From Mitsuaria chitosanitabida ATCC BAA-476 = NBRC 102408 (GTDB taxonomy: Bacteria; Pseudomonadota; Gammaproteobacteria; Burkholderiales; Burkholderiaceae_C), in assembly GCF_001598255.1 (NCBI RefSeq), contig NZ_BCYP01000038.1, forward strand, positions 1-64,000: a stretch of 64,000 bases of DNA, given 5' to 3'. The notes beneath the pieces were generated by a model that was given only the letters and a program-made list of their open reading frames with translations, made no database searches and had not been told where the DNA came from. Made by a program: the position numbers and the translations under genes. Positions 9,200 to 19,065 of the stretch are shown here, one piece after another; within the stretch, counting starts at the first letter, position 1, and every line of letters begins with the position of its first letter.

Positions 9200-11896
9200 A
9201 TGAGCAAGGCATTGGTGATCGCGGAGAAGCCGTCGGTGGCGCAGGACATCGTCAAGGCACTGACTCCGCTGTCAGGCAAGTTCGACAAGCACGACGAGTA
9301 TTTCGAGAACGACGCCTACGTCGTGAGCTCGGCCGTCGGCCATCTGGTGGAGATCAAGGCGCCGGAGGAATTCGACGTCAAGCGCGGCAAGTGGAGCTTC
9401 GCCCACCTGCCGGTGATCCCCCCGCATTTCGATCTCAATCCGATCGACAAGAGCAAGGGCCGGCTGAACGCGCTGGTCAAGCTGATCAAGCGCAAGGACG
9501 TCACGTCCCTGATCAACGCCTGCGACGCGGGCCGCGAGGGTGAACTGATCTTCCGCCTGATCGTCCAGTACGCCGCCGGCGCCAAGGCCCCGATCGCCAA
9601 GCCGGTAAGCCGGCTGTGGCTGCAGTCGATGACGCCGCAGGCGATCCGCGATGGCTTCGAGGGCCTGCGCACCGACGCCCAGATGCTGCCGCTGGCCGAC
9701 GCCGCGCGCTGCCGCTCCGAGGCCGACTGGCTGGTGGGCATCAACGGCACGCGGGCGATGACCGCGTTCAACTCGCGCGACGGCGGTTTCTTCCTGACCA
9801 CCGTGGGCCGGGTGCAGACGCCCACGCTGTCCATCGTCGTGGAGCGCGAGGAGAAGATCCGCAAGCACGTCTACCGCGATTACTGGGAGATCCGCGGCAC
9901 CTTCGACGCCGAGGCCGGCCAGTACGAGGGCAAGTGGTTCGACCCCGCGTTCAAGAAGAACGCCGAGGACCCCGAGCAGCGCGCCGACCGCGTCTGGTCG
10001 CTGGCCGAGGCCGAGGCCGTCGCGGCCGCCGCCAAGGGCCAGCCCGCCACGGTGACCGAGGAGTCCAAGCCCAGCACCACCTCCAGCCCCGGCCTGTACG
10101 ACCTGACCACGCTGCAGCGCGAGGCCAACTCGCGCTTCGGCTTCTCGGCCAAGACCACGCTGGGCCTGGCGCAGGCGCTGTACGAGAAGCACAAGGTCCT
10201 GACCTACCCCCGGACCGACTCGCGCTACCTGCCCGAGGACTACCTCAACGTCGCCAAGGAAACGGCGCGGATGATCGCCAACGAGGACCTGCCCGGTCCC
10301 CTGCAGGCGCTGGCCCCGCATGCCCGCACCGCGCTGGACAACGGCTACATCAAGCCGACCAAGAAGGTCTTCGACAACGCCAAGGTGTCGGATCACTTCG
10401 CGATCATCCCGACGCTGCAGGCCCCACGCAGCCTGACCGAGGCCGAGGCCAAGCTCTACGACATGGTCGTCAAGCGCTTCCTGGCGGTGTTCTTCCCGCC
10501 CGCGGAATTCCAGGTCACGACCCGCATCTCGACCGTCAAGACGGCGGCCAGGTCCTATGCGTTCCAGACCAACGGCAAGGTGCTGGTCAAGCCGGGCTGG
10601 CAGGCGGTCTACGGCAAGGAAGCCGCCGACGAGAACACCGAGCCCGGCACCAGCGGCGCGATGCTGGTCCCGGTCAAGGCCGGCGAACTGGTCCGCACCG
10701 AGGACACCGAGGTCAAGGCCCTGGTGACCAAGCCGCCCGCGCGCTACACGGAAGCGACGCTGCTGTCGGCGATGGAAGGCGCGGGCAAGCTGGTCGACGA
10801 CGACGAGCTGCGCGAGGCCATGGGCGAGAAGGGCCTGGGCACCCCGGCCACGCGCGCGGCCATCATCGAAGGCCTGCTGGCCGAGAAGTACATGCTGCGC
10901 GAGGGTCGCGAGATGATCCCGACCGCCAAGGCCTTCCAGCTGATGACGCTGCTGCGCGGCCTGGGCGTGGAGGAGCTGACCAAGCCCGAGCTGACCGGCA
11001 ACTGGGAATTCCAGCTGTCCGAGATGGAGAAGGGGCGCCTGAAGCGCGAGGCCTTCATGGCCGAGATCGCCGCGATGACCGAGAAGGTCGTGCGCAAGGC
11101 CAAGGAGTACGACCGCGACACCATCCCCGGCGACTACGCGACGCTCAAGACCCCGTGCCCGAAGTGCGGCGGCGTGGTCAAGGAGAACTACCGCCGCTTC
11201 ACCTGCACCGGCAAGACCGGCCACGGCGACGAGTGCGGCTTCTCCATCCCCAAGATCCCGGGCGGCCGCAGTTTCGAGCTGCACGAGGTCGAGGCCTTCC
11301 TGCGCGACAAGAAGGTCGGCCCGCTGGAGGGCTTCCGCTCCAAGGCCGGCTGGCCCTTCACGGCCGAGCTGGCGCTGGTCTTCGACGCCGAGATCGACAA
11401 CTGGAAGCTGGAGTTCGACTTCGGCGAGGACGCGAAGAAGGCCGAGGAGAACGGCGAGCCGGTGGACTTCAGCGGCCAGACCTCGCTGGGTCATTGCCCC
11501 AAGTGCGGCGGCAAGGTGTACGACTTCGGCAGCAACTACGTGTGCGAGCACGCGGTGGGCGACAAGGTCAGCTGCGACTTCAAGAGCGGCAAGATCATCC
11601 TGCAGCAGCCGGTCGAGCCGGAGCAGGTGAGCAAGCTGCTGGAGACCGGCAAGACGGACCTGCTGGAGAACTTCGTCTCCAACAAGACGCGCCGCAAGTT
11701 CAAGGCCTTCCTGGCCTACGACAAGAAGGAAGGCAAGGTCGTCTTCGAGTTCGAGCCGCGCGCCGCCAAGCCGGGCGCCAAGCCGCCCGCGAAGGCCGCG
11801 GCCAAGGAGGCGCCCGCCAAGGCACCGGCCAAGGCGCCGGCCAAGAAGGTCGCGGCGAAGAAGGCCCCCGCGAAGAAGGCCGCCGCCAAGTCATGA
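9200..11896 (+). CDS. topB: DNA topoisomerase III
   Basis: A type IA topoisomerase that relaxes and decatenates DNA through a 5'-phosphotyrosine link. The 898-residue protein starts with a Toprim domain (MSKALVIAEKPSVAQDI; acidic triad region NACDAGREGELIFR), and the active-site Tyr is Y336 in LTYPRTDSRYLP. Two C-terminal zinc-binding segments follow (CPKCGG at about 652 and again at about 773). The last 45 residues are an Ala/Lys/Pro tail that should bind DNA non-specifically. The start ATG has aagaaag ahead of it. The gene is monocistronic and divergent from the SET gene. Confidence 0.96.
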   Translation: MSKALVIAEKPSVAQDIVKALTPLSGKFDKHDEYFENDAYVVSSAVGHLVEIKAPEEFDVKRGKWSFAHLPVIPPHFDLNPIDKSKGRLNALVKLIKRKDVTSLINACDAGREGELIFRLIVQYAAGAKAPIAKPVSRLWLQSMTPQAIRDGFEGLRTDAQMLPLADAARCRSEADWLVGINGTRAMTAFNSRDGGFFLTTVGRVQTPTLSIVVEREEKIRKHVYRDYWEIRGTFDAEAGQYEGKWFDPAFKKNAEDPEQRADRVWSLAEAEAVAAAAKGQPATVTEESKPSTTSSPGLYDLTTLQREANSRFGFSAKTTLGLAQALYEKHKVLTYPRTDSRYLPEDYLNVAKETARMIANEDLPGPLQALAPHARTALDNGYIKPTKKVFDNAKVSDHFAIIPTLQAPRSLTEAEAKLYDMVVKRFLAVFFPPAEFQVTTRISTVKTAARSYAFQTNGKVLVKPGWQAVYGKEAADENTEPGTSGAMLVPVKAGELVRTEDTEVKALVTKPPARYTEATLLSAMEGAGKLVDDDELREAMGEKGLGTPATRAAIIEGLLAEKYMLREGREMIPTAKAFQLMTLLRGLGVEELTKPELTGNWEFQLSEMEKGRLKREAFMAEIAAMTEKVVRKAKEYDRDTIPGDYATLKTPCPKCGGVVKENYRRFTCTGKTGHGDECGFSIPKIPGGRSFELHEVEAFLRDKKVGPLEGFRSKAGWPFTAELALVFDAEIDNWKLEFDFGEDAKKAEENGEPVDFSGQTSLGHCPKCGGKVYDFGSNYVCEHAVGDKVSCDFKSGKIILQQPVEPEQVSKLLETGKTDLLENFVSNKTRRKFKAFLAYDKKEGKVVFEFEPRAAKPGAKPPAKAAAKEAPAKAPAKAPAKKVAAKKAPAKKAAAKS

Positions 11897-11954
11897 CCTG
11901 ACCCCGGGAGGATCCCGGAACCGCATGGACCGATCCGGACTTCGTGTCCGCCTC

Positions 11955-11987
11955 CGCGCCCCGCTGCCGATCTCGGCACGGGGCGCG
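11955..11987. terminator. Long hairpin between topB and lysR
   Basis: cgcgccccg-c-tgccg pairs with cggca-cggggcgcg around a four-base loop, giving 14 pairs with one bulge. It lies between the converging topB and LysR genes. No T-run follows, so it is a plausible but imperfect terminator. Confidence 0.5.
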
Positions 11988-12062
11988 TGTCATTGGGAGA
12001 CCGGTGGACGCGGCAGCCGCAGCGGCCGCCCGGCGTGACCGGGGCGGGAGGCGCGCGGCGCG

Positions 12063-12971
12063 TCAGCGCATGAACGCGTCGCCGCCGAGCACCGGCTGCG
12101 CGCGCAGGCGCTCGGTCAGGAAGTCCAGCAGCAGCCGCAGCGTCGGCGGCACGCGTCGACCGGCGGCGTGCACGAGGTGCACGGGCGCGGCGGGGATCTC
12201 GTCGTCGGCGAGCACGATGCGCAGCTCGCCGCGCTGCAAGGCCTCCACCGCCTGGTAGAGCTGGCAGCGCACCAGCCCCACGCCCGCCACGGCCGCGGCG
12301 ATCGCGGACGCGTTGTCGTTGACCATCAGCGTCGGTGTCAGCGCCTGGGAACCCTCGCGGAAGCGCCACGGGGTCATGCCTTGCCCGTCGAAGTAGCCCG
12401 CCACGATGCGGTGGCCGACCAGGTCGGCCGGCACCTTCGGCTCGCCGGCGCGGGTCAGGTAATCGGGCGAGGCCACGATCACCCGCCGCATCGCGCCCAC
12501 CGGGATGGCCGTGAGTCCCGAGTCCGGCAGATGGGCGATGCGCACGGCCAGGTCCAGCGCCTCGTCGAGCAGGGGCACGACGCGGTCGACCAGCAGCAGC
12601 TTCATGCGAACGCGCGGATGACGCTGCATGAACTCCGACACCGGAGGCGCGACGAACAGCCGTCCGAAGGTCGTCGGCGCGGTCAGCGCCAGCAGGCCGG
12701 CGGGCTCGGCCTGGGCGCTGGTGAGCGCCATCTCCGATTCGTCCAGGTCGGCCAGGATGCGCCGGCAGTCGAGCTGGAACCGCTCGCCCTCGGCCGTCAT
12801 GCGGACCGAGCGGGTGCTGCGCTGGAACAGCTGCACGCCCAGGCGCTGCTCCAGCGTGGCGATGGCGCGGGTCGCGGCCGGCGCCGAGCAGCCGATGCGG
12901 CGCGCGGCGGCAGCGAAGCTCTGCGTGTCGGCGACGGCGACGAAGCAGCGCAGACGGTCGAGGTGGTCCAT
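12063..12971 (-). CDS. LysR-family transcriptional regulator
   Basis: A 302-residue regulator with an N-terminal winged helix-turn-helix (about 1-60: MDHLDRLRCFVAVADTQSF, then AARRIGCSAPAATRAIATLE) and a periplasmic-binding-like effector domain. The first ATG (12971) is chosen, because the in-frame TTG three codons upstream has no family support. It is divergent from the GST and FMN-protein genes, a layout typical of LysR proteins that control the adjacent operon. The effector is unknown. The divergent region 12972-13174 should hold the operator. Confidence 0.9.
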   Translation of the reverse strand: MDHLDRLRCFVAVADTQSFAAAARRIGCSAPAATRAIATLEQRLGVQLFQRSTRSVRMTAEGERFQLDCRRILADLDESEMALTSAQAEPAGLLALTAPTTFGRLFVAPPVSEFMQRHPRVRMKLLLVDRVVPLLDEALDLAVRIAHLPDSGLTAIPVGAMRRVIVASPDYLTRAGEPKVPADLVGHRIVAGYFDGQGMTPWRFREGSQALTPTLMVNDNASAIAAAVAGVGLVRCQLYQAVEALQRGELRIVLADDEIPAAPVHLVHAAGRRVPPTLRLLLDFLTERLRAQPVLGGDAFMR

Positions 12972-13174
12972 CGTGGGCAAGCCGAAGCGCGGTGGCTCCG
13001 GCCCAATTATTTCGACAACTGCAATTCTGAATGATCACTCGAACAGATTCTCATCGGTGGATGCAACAGATACGGTACGGGCTCTGACCACGCCGCCTCC
13101 CGCGGCCTCCGCGACACCCCGGGTCCCCCTCGGATCCGGGGCCCCCTCTCCCCGACTTCGGAAGGAAGCCCGCC

Positions 13175-13792
13175 ATGCCCCGTCCCGCCGTCCCGCTCAA
13201 GCTGCATCGCCTGGCCCTGTCCGGCCATTGCCATCGCGTCGAGCTGCTGCTCTCCCTGCTCGACCTGCCGCACGAGTTCGTCGACGTCGACCTGCCCGGC
13301 GGCGAGCACCGCCAGCCCGCCTTCCTCGCGCTGAACCCGCTCGGCCAGGTGCCCGTGCTGCAGGACGGCGAGCACGTACTGCCCGAGAGCAACGCGATCC
13401 TCGTGTACCTCGCCTCGCGCTACGCGCCGTCCTCGGACTGGCTGCCGCGCGATCCGGTCGAGGCCGCCGAGCAGCAGCGCTGGTTCGCGTTGTCCGTCGG
13501 GATGCTCGCGCCCGGGCCGGCCTCGGCGCGCTTCCAGGGGATCATGGGCCGACCGGTGCCCCCGGCGATAGTGGAGACCTCGCATCGCCTGTTCGCGCTG
13601 ATCGAGGCGCACCTGGCCCAGCGCCCCTTCCTCGTGGCCGACCGCCCCACCCTGGCCGACCTCAGCTTCTACGGCTACACCGCGCAGGCGCCGATCGGCG
13701 GCGTGTCGCTGGCCGACTACCCGCGCCTGCGCGCCTGGCTGGCGCGCATCGAGGCCCTGCCCGGCTTCGTGCCCCTGCCCGACAAGCTCTGA
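13175..13792 (+). CDS. Glutathione S-transferase family protein
   Basis: A 205-residue cytosolic protein with an N-terminal thioredoxin-like domain (LKLHRLALSGHCHRVELLLS, cis-Pro segment LGQVPVLQDG, then ESNAI) and a C-terminal all-helical domain ending FSFY-like in LADLSFYGYT. The family conjugates glutathione to electrophiles or reduces peroxides. The residue replacing the catalytic Ser/Tyr is probably in SGHCHR. ggaagg precedes the ATG. The FMN-binding protein follows eight bases after the stop, so the two form one unit, likely under the divergent LysR protein. Confidence 0.9.
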   Translation: MPRPAVPLKLHRLALSGHCHRVELLLSLLDLPHEFVDVDLPGGEHRQPAFLALNPLGQVPVLQDGEHVLPESNAILVYLASRYAPSSDWLPRDPVEAAEQQRWFALSVGMLAPGPASARFQGIMGRPVPPAIVETSHRLFALIEAHLAQRPFLVADRPTLADLSFYGYTAQAPIGGVSLADYPRLRAWLARIEALPGFVPLPDKL

Positions 13793-13800
13793 GGCCCGCC

Positions 13801-14760
13801 ATGGACACGCCCTCCTTCCCCGACCGGATCGACACGCCCGACACGACCTGGCACCCCGGCGAGCAGACCCTGCATCAGCGCCTGGGGTTGCGCGACCGGA
13901 TGGCGGAGATCGGCGCCCAGGTCGTCCGCGACCACATGCCCGACCAGCATCGCGAGCTCTTCGGCAAGCTGCCGACGATGCTGCTGGGCGCGCTCGACGC
14001 CGGCGGCCAGCCCTGGGCCACGATGCTGGCCGGCCGGGCCGGCTTCGTGGACACCCCCGACGCGCGGACGATGACCATCGCCGCCGCCTTCGACGGGCAA
14101 GACCCGGCCCTCGCGGCGCTGCGGGCCCGGGGACCGGGCGCGCCGGTCGGCCTGCTCGGACTGGAACCCCACACCCGGCGACGCAACCGCATGAACGGCC
14201 GGCTGCTGGCGCTGACGGACGAAGCGCTGGCTGTGGGCGTGGTGCAGAGCTTCGGCAACTGCCCGAAGTACATCCAGGCCCGCGATCCGATGGCCTGGGA
14301 CGACACGCCGCCCGCCATCGCGCAGCCGCTCGGCGCGGAGCTGGACGCGCGGGCGATCGCGCTGCTGAGCGCCGCGGACACCGTGTTCATCGCGAGCGCC
14401 TCGGCGCCGGTGCCGGGGGACGGGCGCTCGGAGGGCGTGGACGTGTCGCATCGCGGCGGCCCCCCAGGCTTCGTGCGGGTCCAGGCCCGGCTCGACGGCG
14501 GCATCGAGCTGCGCATCGAGGACTTCCCCGGCAACCGCTTCTTCATGACCTTGGGCAATCTGCTGCGGCATCCCCGCGCCGGCCTGCTGGTGCCTGACTA
14601 CGCGAGCGGCGAGCTGCTGCACCTGGCCGCCCAGGCCGATGTCCATTGGGCGGGCGACACGCGTGAGCTGCGTCTGCGTGTCACCGCCGCGCTGCGGCGT
14701 CCTGGCGCGCTGCCGTGGCGCTGGAGCGAGGCGCGGCTGGCGCCGCAGTTCACGGCGTAG
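13801..14760 (+). CDS. Pyridoxamine-phosphate-oxidase-like FMN-binding protein
   Basis: A 319-residue protein with a split-barrel flavin fold. Residues 50-140 (LGALDAGGQPWATMLAGRAGFV) and 225-290 (FPGNRFFMTLGNLLRHPRAGLLVPD) are typical of the COG3576 pyridoxamine-oxidase-like group, often found fused to ferredoxin reductases. This one is unfused. The frame is open far upstream, through the lysR shadow, but ATG 13801 lies eight bases after the GST stop and matches the family length. Likely a flavin-dependent reductase or oxidase co-expressed with the GST. Substrate unknown. Confidence 0.8.
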   Translation: MDTPSFPDRIDTPDTTWHPGEQTLHQRLGLRDRMAEIGAQVVRDHMPDQHRELFGKLPTMLLGALDAGGQPWATMLAGRAGFVDTPDARTMTIAAAFDGQDPALAALRARGPGAPVGLLGLEPHTRRRNRMNGRLLALTDEALAVGVVQSFGNCPKYIQARDPMAWDDTPPAIAQPLGAELDARAIALLSAADTVFIASASAPVPGDGRSEGVDVSHRGGPPGFVRVQARLDGGIELRIEDFPGNRFFMTLGNLLRHPRAGLLVPDYASGELLHLAAQADVHWAGDTRELRLRVTAALRRPGALPWRWSEARLAPQFTA

Positions 14761-15050
14761 GAGACCGCCGCATCGCCACGGCTCGGAGGCGCCTCGCTCC
14801 CCCTCTCCCATCGGAGAGCGTGTGGTGGGCGTGTCCCCGGTTCGCGCCGTCCAGGCCGCACTTGTCTGGCGCGTGCATGGCGCCCTCGCCCGCCGACGGG
14901 AGCGGACGGGGAGCGACGGGGGCCCGCCCGCGGCGTGCCGGCTCCGGGAAGTCCCGGGGAAATCCGAGGAACTCCGCACATCGCCGAGGGCGAGAAGCCG
15001 CTCCGTTTGCGCGACACTCGACCGCAAACATCAGGAGAGGGCATGCGTTC

Positions 15051-16880
15051 ATGGGCCGTTCGACGCTGAGCATCCAGACGCGGCTGGTGGCCGCGCTGAG
15101 TCTCAGCGCGACGCTGCTGGTCGGCCTGATCGGCCTGTACTGGGTCGACCGCCACGAGCACGAACTCAACGAGGCGCTCAACGAGCGCCAGCAGCGCATG
15201 GCGCAGCTGGTGGCGCGGGGCTTCGCCGAGCCGGTCTGGAACCTGGACAGCGCCGCCCTGTCGGAACTGCTGGACGCCGTGATGGCGGATCCGGAGGTCC
15301 ACTCGATCACGCTGGCGGCGCCCGGCCTGGACACGCTGCGCCGCGCGCGCGCCGAGGCCGCCGTCCGGCCGCTGACGCTGGAGTTCGAGCTGAGCCACCG
15401 CGCCGGCGCGCAGGGTCCGGCGGGTGCGCTGGGTCGCGCGACGCTGGTCTACACACGGGCCTACATCGACCAGACCCTGGGCGAGACCCGGCGCCTGGTG
15501 GCCAGCCTGCTGGCGACGGTGCTGCTGGCCATCGGCCTGACGAGCTACTTCCTGGTGCGCCGCCTGGTGGAGCGTCCCGTGTCGCGCCTGCGCGGCCTGG
15601 CGCAGCGCGTGGCGGCCGGCGAGCTCGGCGCCCACATCGAACCCGAGCACGCCGACGAGATCGGCGACCTGACCGACCAGCTCAACGCGATGAGCGCGCG
15701 GCTGCGCGACTTCGCCGAGGGCCTGCGCAGCAGCGAGCAGCGCTATCGCAGCCTGTTCGAGAACGCCGCCGAGGGCATCTTCCAGGCCGACGGCCACGGC
15801 CGCCTGCTGCGCGTGAACAAGGCGCTGGCGCAGATGCTGGGCCTGGCGCGGCCCGAGGACGCGCAGGGCATCCGCCTGAGCCGCATGGTGCGCGTGGAGC
15901 GCGACGAGTACCGCCGCCTGGCCCGCGCGCTCGAGCGCCATCGCCTGCTGCAGCAGGTGCCGCTGCTGGTGACCACGCGCGACGGCCGCGAGCTGTGGGT
16001 GGAGCTCAGCCTGCATCTGGTGATGGACGGCGCGCCCCGCATCGAGGGCCTGGTCAGCGACATCACGCTGCGCCGGCTCGCGGAGCAGGAGCTGACCCAG
16101 CATCGCGACCACCTCGAGGACCTGGTCACCGAACGCACCGTGGAACTGTCGCAGGCCAAGCAGCGCGCCGAGGCCGCCAACCAGGCCAAGAGCCGTTTCC
16201 TGGCGACCATGAGCCACGAGTTCCGCACGCCGCTGAACGCGATCCTGGGCTTCGCGCAGCTGCTGCAGATGGACGCCTCGCTGACCGAGGCGCAGCAGAC
16301 CCGCATTCGGCTGATGCGCGAGTCGGGCGAGCACCTGCTGGTACTGATCACCGACCTGCTGGACGTCGCCAGCATCGAGGCGGGCAAGCTCACGCTGCAG
16401 CTCAGCCCGCTGGACCTGCGCGCGCTGCTGGAGATCTGCAGCGAGTCCATGCGGCCGCGCGCGGCCGAGAAGGGCCTGGGCTTCGAGGTCCGGCTCGATC
16501 CGCAGCTGCCGACACGGGTGCGGGCCGACGGCCAGCGCCTGCGCCAGGTCCTGCTGAACCTGCTGTCCAACGCGGTGAAGTTCACCGACCACGGCCGGGT
16601 CGGCCTGGTGGTGGACGTGGTCGCGCAGGGGCCCAGCAGCCTGATGCTGCGCTTCACCGTCTCGGACACCGGCATCGGCATGGCGCCCGAGCAGGTCGAG
16701 CGACTGTTCCAGCCCTTCGAGCAGGTCGCGGACCTGTCGCGCCGGGTCGGCGGTACCGGCCTGGGGCTGGCGATCAGCCAGCAGCTGGTGCGGCTGATGG
16801 GCGGCGAGATCAGCGTCGACACGTCGCCCGAGGCCGGCAGCCGCTTCGCCTTCGCGCTGGAACTGCCGCTCGCCTCCTGA
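15051..16880 (+). CDS. Membrane sensor histidine kinase with PAS domain (orphan)
   Basis: A 609-residue kinase. The order is a first membrane helix (about 12-32), a periplasmic sensing region, a second helix (about 155-175, LLATVLLAIGLTSYFLV), a HAMP linker, a PAS domain (about 230-345), a HisKA domain with phospho-acceptor H389 in TMSHEFRTPLNAILGFAQLL, and a HATPase domain with NLLSNAVKF, DTGIGM and GGTGLGLAIS. It ends without a receiver domain, and no response regulator is next to it, so its partner is elsewhere. ATG 15051 has aggagagg about ten bases upstream. The frame is open further left, but that part is not family-like. The 290 bases before it (14761-15050) hold no other gene I can support. 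Confidence 0.92.
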   Translation: MGRSTLSIQTRLVAALSLSATLLVGLIGLYWVDRHEHELNEALNERQQRMAQLVARGFAEPVWNLDSAALSELLDAVMADPEVHSITLAAPGLDTLRRARAEAAVRPLTLEFELSHRAGAQGPAGALGRATLVYTRAYIDQTLGETRRLVASLLATVLLAIGLTSYFLVRRLVERPVSRLRGLAQRVAAGELGAHIEPEHADEIGDLTDQLNAMSARLRDFAEGLRSSEQRYRSLFENAAEGIFQADGHGRLLRVNKALAQMLGLARPEDAQGIRLSRMVRVERDEYRRLARALERHRLLQQVPLLVTTRDGRELWVELSLHLVMDGAPRIEGLVSDITLRRLAEQELTQHRDHLEDLVTERTVELSQAKQRAEAANQAKSRFLATMSHEFRTPLNAILGFAQLLQMDASLTEAQQTRIRLMRESGEHLLVLITDLLDVASIEAGKLTLQLSPLDLRALLEICSESMRPRAAEKGLGFEVRLDPQLPTRVRADGQRLRQVLLNLLSNAVKFTDHGRVGLVVDVVAQGPSSLMLRFTVSDTGIGMAPEQVERLFQPFEQVADLSRRVGGTGLGLAISQQLVRLMGGEISVDTSPEAGSRFAFALELPLAS

Positions 16881-17049
16881 ATCCACCACCACGGGCCTGC
16901 CTGTCGACGACATCGACCACGCCGGATCGCGACGTGCGCGTCCAGGCGTCGCGCGCGCGCATCGCCGCGGGCCGGGCGACCCGATGCCGTGCGCCCGCCG
17001 CGCGGCGCGCGGCGGCGGCGTCCGGGCCCGCGGGCATACTGCCCCGCTT

Positions 17050-18030
17050 ATGACAGCCGTCCTGTTCTACAAGCTGCTGGCGATCTTCATCGCCGCCGCG
17101 ATGGGCTGGTTCGTCGGGCACATGCGCTGGCTTGGCAAGGCCGGCGGAGAGAACGACCCGGCGCGCGTGCTCTCCAACCTGGCCTTCTATCTCTTCGTCC
17201 CGGCGCTGATGTTCCGCACCACGGCGCGGGTGGAGTTCTCCACCCTGCCCTGGCTGACGGTCGCCGCCTTCTTCGTGCCGGTGGTCATGATGCTGGTCGG
17301 CGTCTACCTGTGGGAACGCCGCCGCCATCCCGACAACCCCGCCGCGCCCGCGGTGCGCAGCATCACGGCCAGCTTCGGCAACACGCTGCAGGTGGGTGTG
17401 CCGCTGGTGGCCGGCGTGTTCGGCGAAAGCGGCCTGGCGGTCCACATCACCGTGCTCAGCCTGCATGCGCTGACGCTGCTCAGCGTGGCCACGGTGCTGG
17501 TCGAGATGGACCTGGCGCGCCACACCCACCACGGCGCCAGCCTGGGCCGCACGGTGCTCACCACCATGCGCAACACCATCATCCATCCGGTCGTGCTGCC
17601 GGTGCTGTGCGGCTTCGCCTGGCACCTGACCGGCATCGAACTGCCGGCCGTGCTGGACGAGGTGCTGCAGATGCTGGGCAGCGCCGTGGTGCCGCTGTGC
17701 CTGGTGCTGATCGGGATGTCGCTGTCCTACTACGGCCTGCCTTCGGGCGCGTGGCGGGCGCTGGCGGGCCTGATCGCGCTCAAGCTGCTGGTGCTGCCGG
17801 CGCTGGTGTTGGTGGTGGCCCACTGGGGCTTCGGCCTGTCGGGCATGCCGCTGGCCGTGATCGTGATGATGGCGTCGCTGCCGCCGGGGTCCAACGCGAT
17901 GATGTTCGCGCAGCGCTATCGCACGCTGGAGTCCGAGGCCTCCGGCGCCATCGTGCTGGCCACGATGCTGTTCGCCTTCACCGCGCCGCTGTGGCTGGCG
18001 GTGCCCGCCTGGCTCGCCCCGACGCATTGA
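17050..18030 (+). CDS. AEC (auxin efflux carrier)-family transporter
   Basis: A 326-residue integral membrane protein with about ten helices in two inverted five-helix halves. Characteristic points are LSNLAFYLFVPALMFRTTA near 50-70, a Gly/Asn crossover SFGNTLQVGVPLV near 115, and LPPGSNAMMFAQRY near 285. Family members export or exchange organic anions such as malate or malonate. ATG 17050 opens directly into the first helix. A GNAT gene follows nine bases after the stop (ggag before its ATG), so they are co-transcribed. The substrate cannot be told from sequence. Confidence 0.88.
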   Translation: MTAVLFYKLLAIFIAAAMGWFVGHMRWLGKAGGENDPARVLSNLAFYLFVPALMFRTTARVEFSTLPWLTVAAFFVPVVMMLVGVYLWERRRHPDNPAAPAVRSITASFGNTLQVGVPLVAGVFGESGLAVHITVLSLHALTLLSVATVLVEMDLARHTHHGASLGRTVLTTMRNTIIHPVVLPVLCGFAWHLTGIELPAVLDEVLQMLGSAVVPLCLVLIGMSLSYYGLPSGAWRALAGLIALKLLVLPALVLVVAHWGFGLSGMPLAVIVMMASLPPGSNAMMFAQRYRTLESEASGAIVLATMLFAFTAPLWLAVPAWLAPTH

Positions 18031-18039
18031 GGAGACCCC

Positions 18040-18972
18040 ATGTCCCAGACGCACGCCCCCGCTCCGACTGCCCTGGTCCGCGGCGACGAGGTCGCCCCCG
18101 AGACCCTGCACGCGGCCTTCATCCGCGCCTTTTCGGACTACCTGATCGGCCCCTTCCAGGTGCCGATCGCGCAGTGGCCGATCTTCCTCGCGCGCCAGGG
18201 CGTGGACCTGCCGCTGTCGCGCGTGGCGCTGGACGCCGCGGGCGCGCCGCTGGCCTTCGCCTTCGTGGCGCCGAGGCCGCTATCGGGGCGCTGGCGCCTC
18301 GCGACCATGGGCGCGACGCCCGCCGCGCGGGGCTCCGGCGCGGCGCCGGCGCTGCTCGACGATGTCGTCGCCCGCGCCGCCGCATCGGGACTGCGCGCGG
18401 TGGAGCTGGAGGTCTTCGCCCAGAACGACCGCGCCCGCCGGCTCTACGAGGGCCGCGGCTTCACGCGGATCCACGACCTGTTCGGTTATCTCGCCGAGCC
18501 GGGTGCGCTGGACCGGGGCGCCGGCACGGACGTGCCGGAGGCGACCGAGGCGCCGACGGCCGTGACACTGTCGCAGGCGCTGGCCTGGCTGGATGCCGTC
18601 GAACGCCGCCTCCCCGACCTGCCGCTGCAGGTCACCGCGGCCACGCTGCGGCATGGCCAGGACTACCTCGCGTGGCAACTCGGCCAGGGCGGCCTGAGCG
18701 GCCGGGACGGCGAGATCGGTGGAGACGGTGACGGCGAGGCCCGCGCTCAGGTGGTGTTCAGCCTCCCCGACGAGACCGTGCTGGTGCACAGCCTGATCGC
18801 GCCGCGCGACGCGGACGCCCGCGCGCTGCTGCGCGCGCTGGCCACGGCGTATCCCGACCGCCGCGTGCGCGTGCCCCAGCTGCAGCGCGAGGACCTGGGC
18901 GGCGCCGCGCTGCGGGCGCTGGGTGCCGCGCCGCAGCCGCTGCACCAGCAGCTGATGGTCCGCGCGCTCTGA
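18040..18972 (+). CDS. GNAT-family N-acetyltransferase
   Basis: A 310-residue protein whose first half is a canonical GNAT domain: ALDAAGAPLAFAF on the central strands, acetyl-CoA loop TPAARGSGAAPALLDD (about 90-105) and FAQNDRARRLYEGRGF near 130. The second half (about 180-310) looks like a diverged second GNAT-like domain without a clear acetyl-CoA loop. The acceptor is unknown. The gene follows the AEC transporter by nine bases, with ggag before the ATG. Confidence 0.82.
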   Translation: MSQTHAPAPTALVRGDEVAPETLHAAFIRAFSDYLIGPFQVPIAQWPIFLARQGVDLPLSRVALDAAGAPLAFAFVAPRPLSGRWRLATMGATPAARGSGAAPALLDDVVARAAASGLRAVELEVFAQNDRARRLYEGRGFTRIHDLFGYLAEPGALDRGAGTDVPEATEAPTAVTLSQALAWLDAVERRLPDLPLQVTAATLRHGQDYLAWQLGQGGLSGRDGEIGGDGDGEARAQVVFSLPDETVLVHSLIAPRDADARALLRALATAYPDRRVRVPQLQREDLGGAALRALGAAPQPLHQQLMVRAL

Positions 18973-19065
18973 GATCCTCGGTTTCCCTCTGATCTTCAGC
19001 ACTTGTGGGGCGCTCGCCGATTGGGTAGCGTGCCCCGCACCAACATTCCAGGGAAGCATCCCACC

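Noticed and set aside
12628..13800. Upstream extension of the FMN-binding protein to 710 residues
   Set aside because: The extra part covers the antisense of lysR and the GST gene, is Arg/Pro/Ala-rich, and the ATG at 13801 fits the family length.
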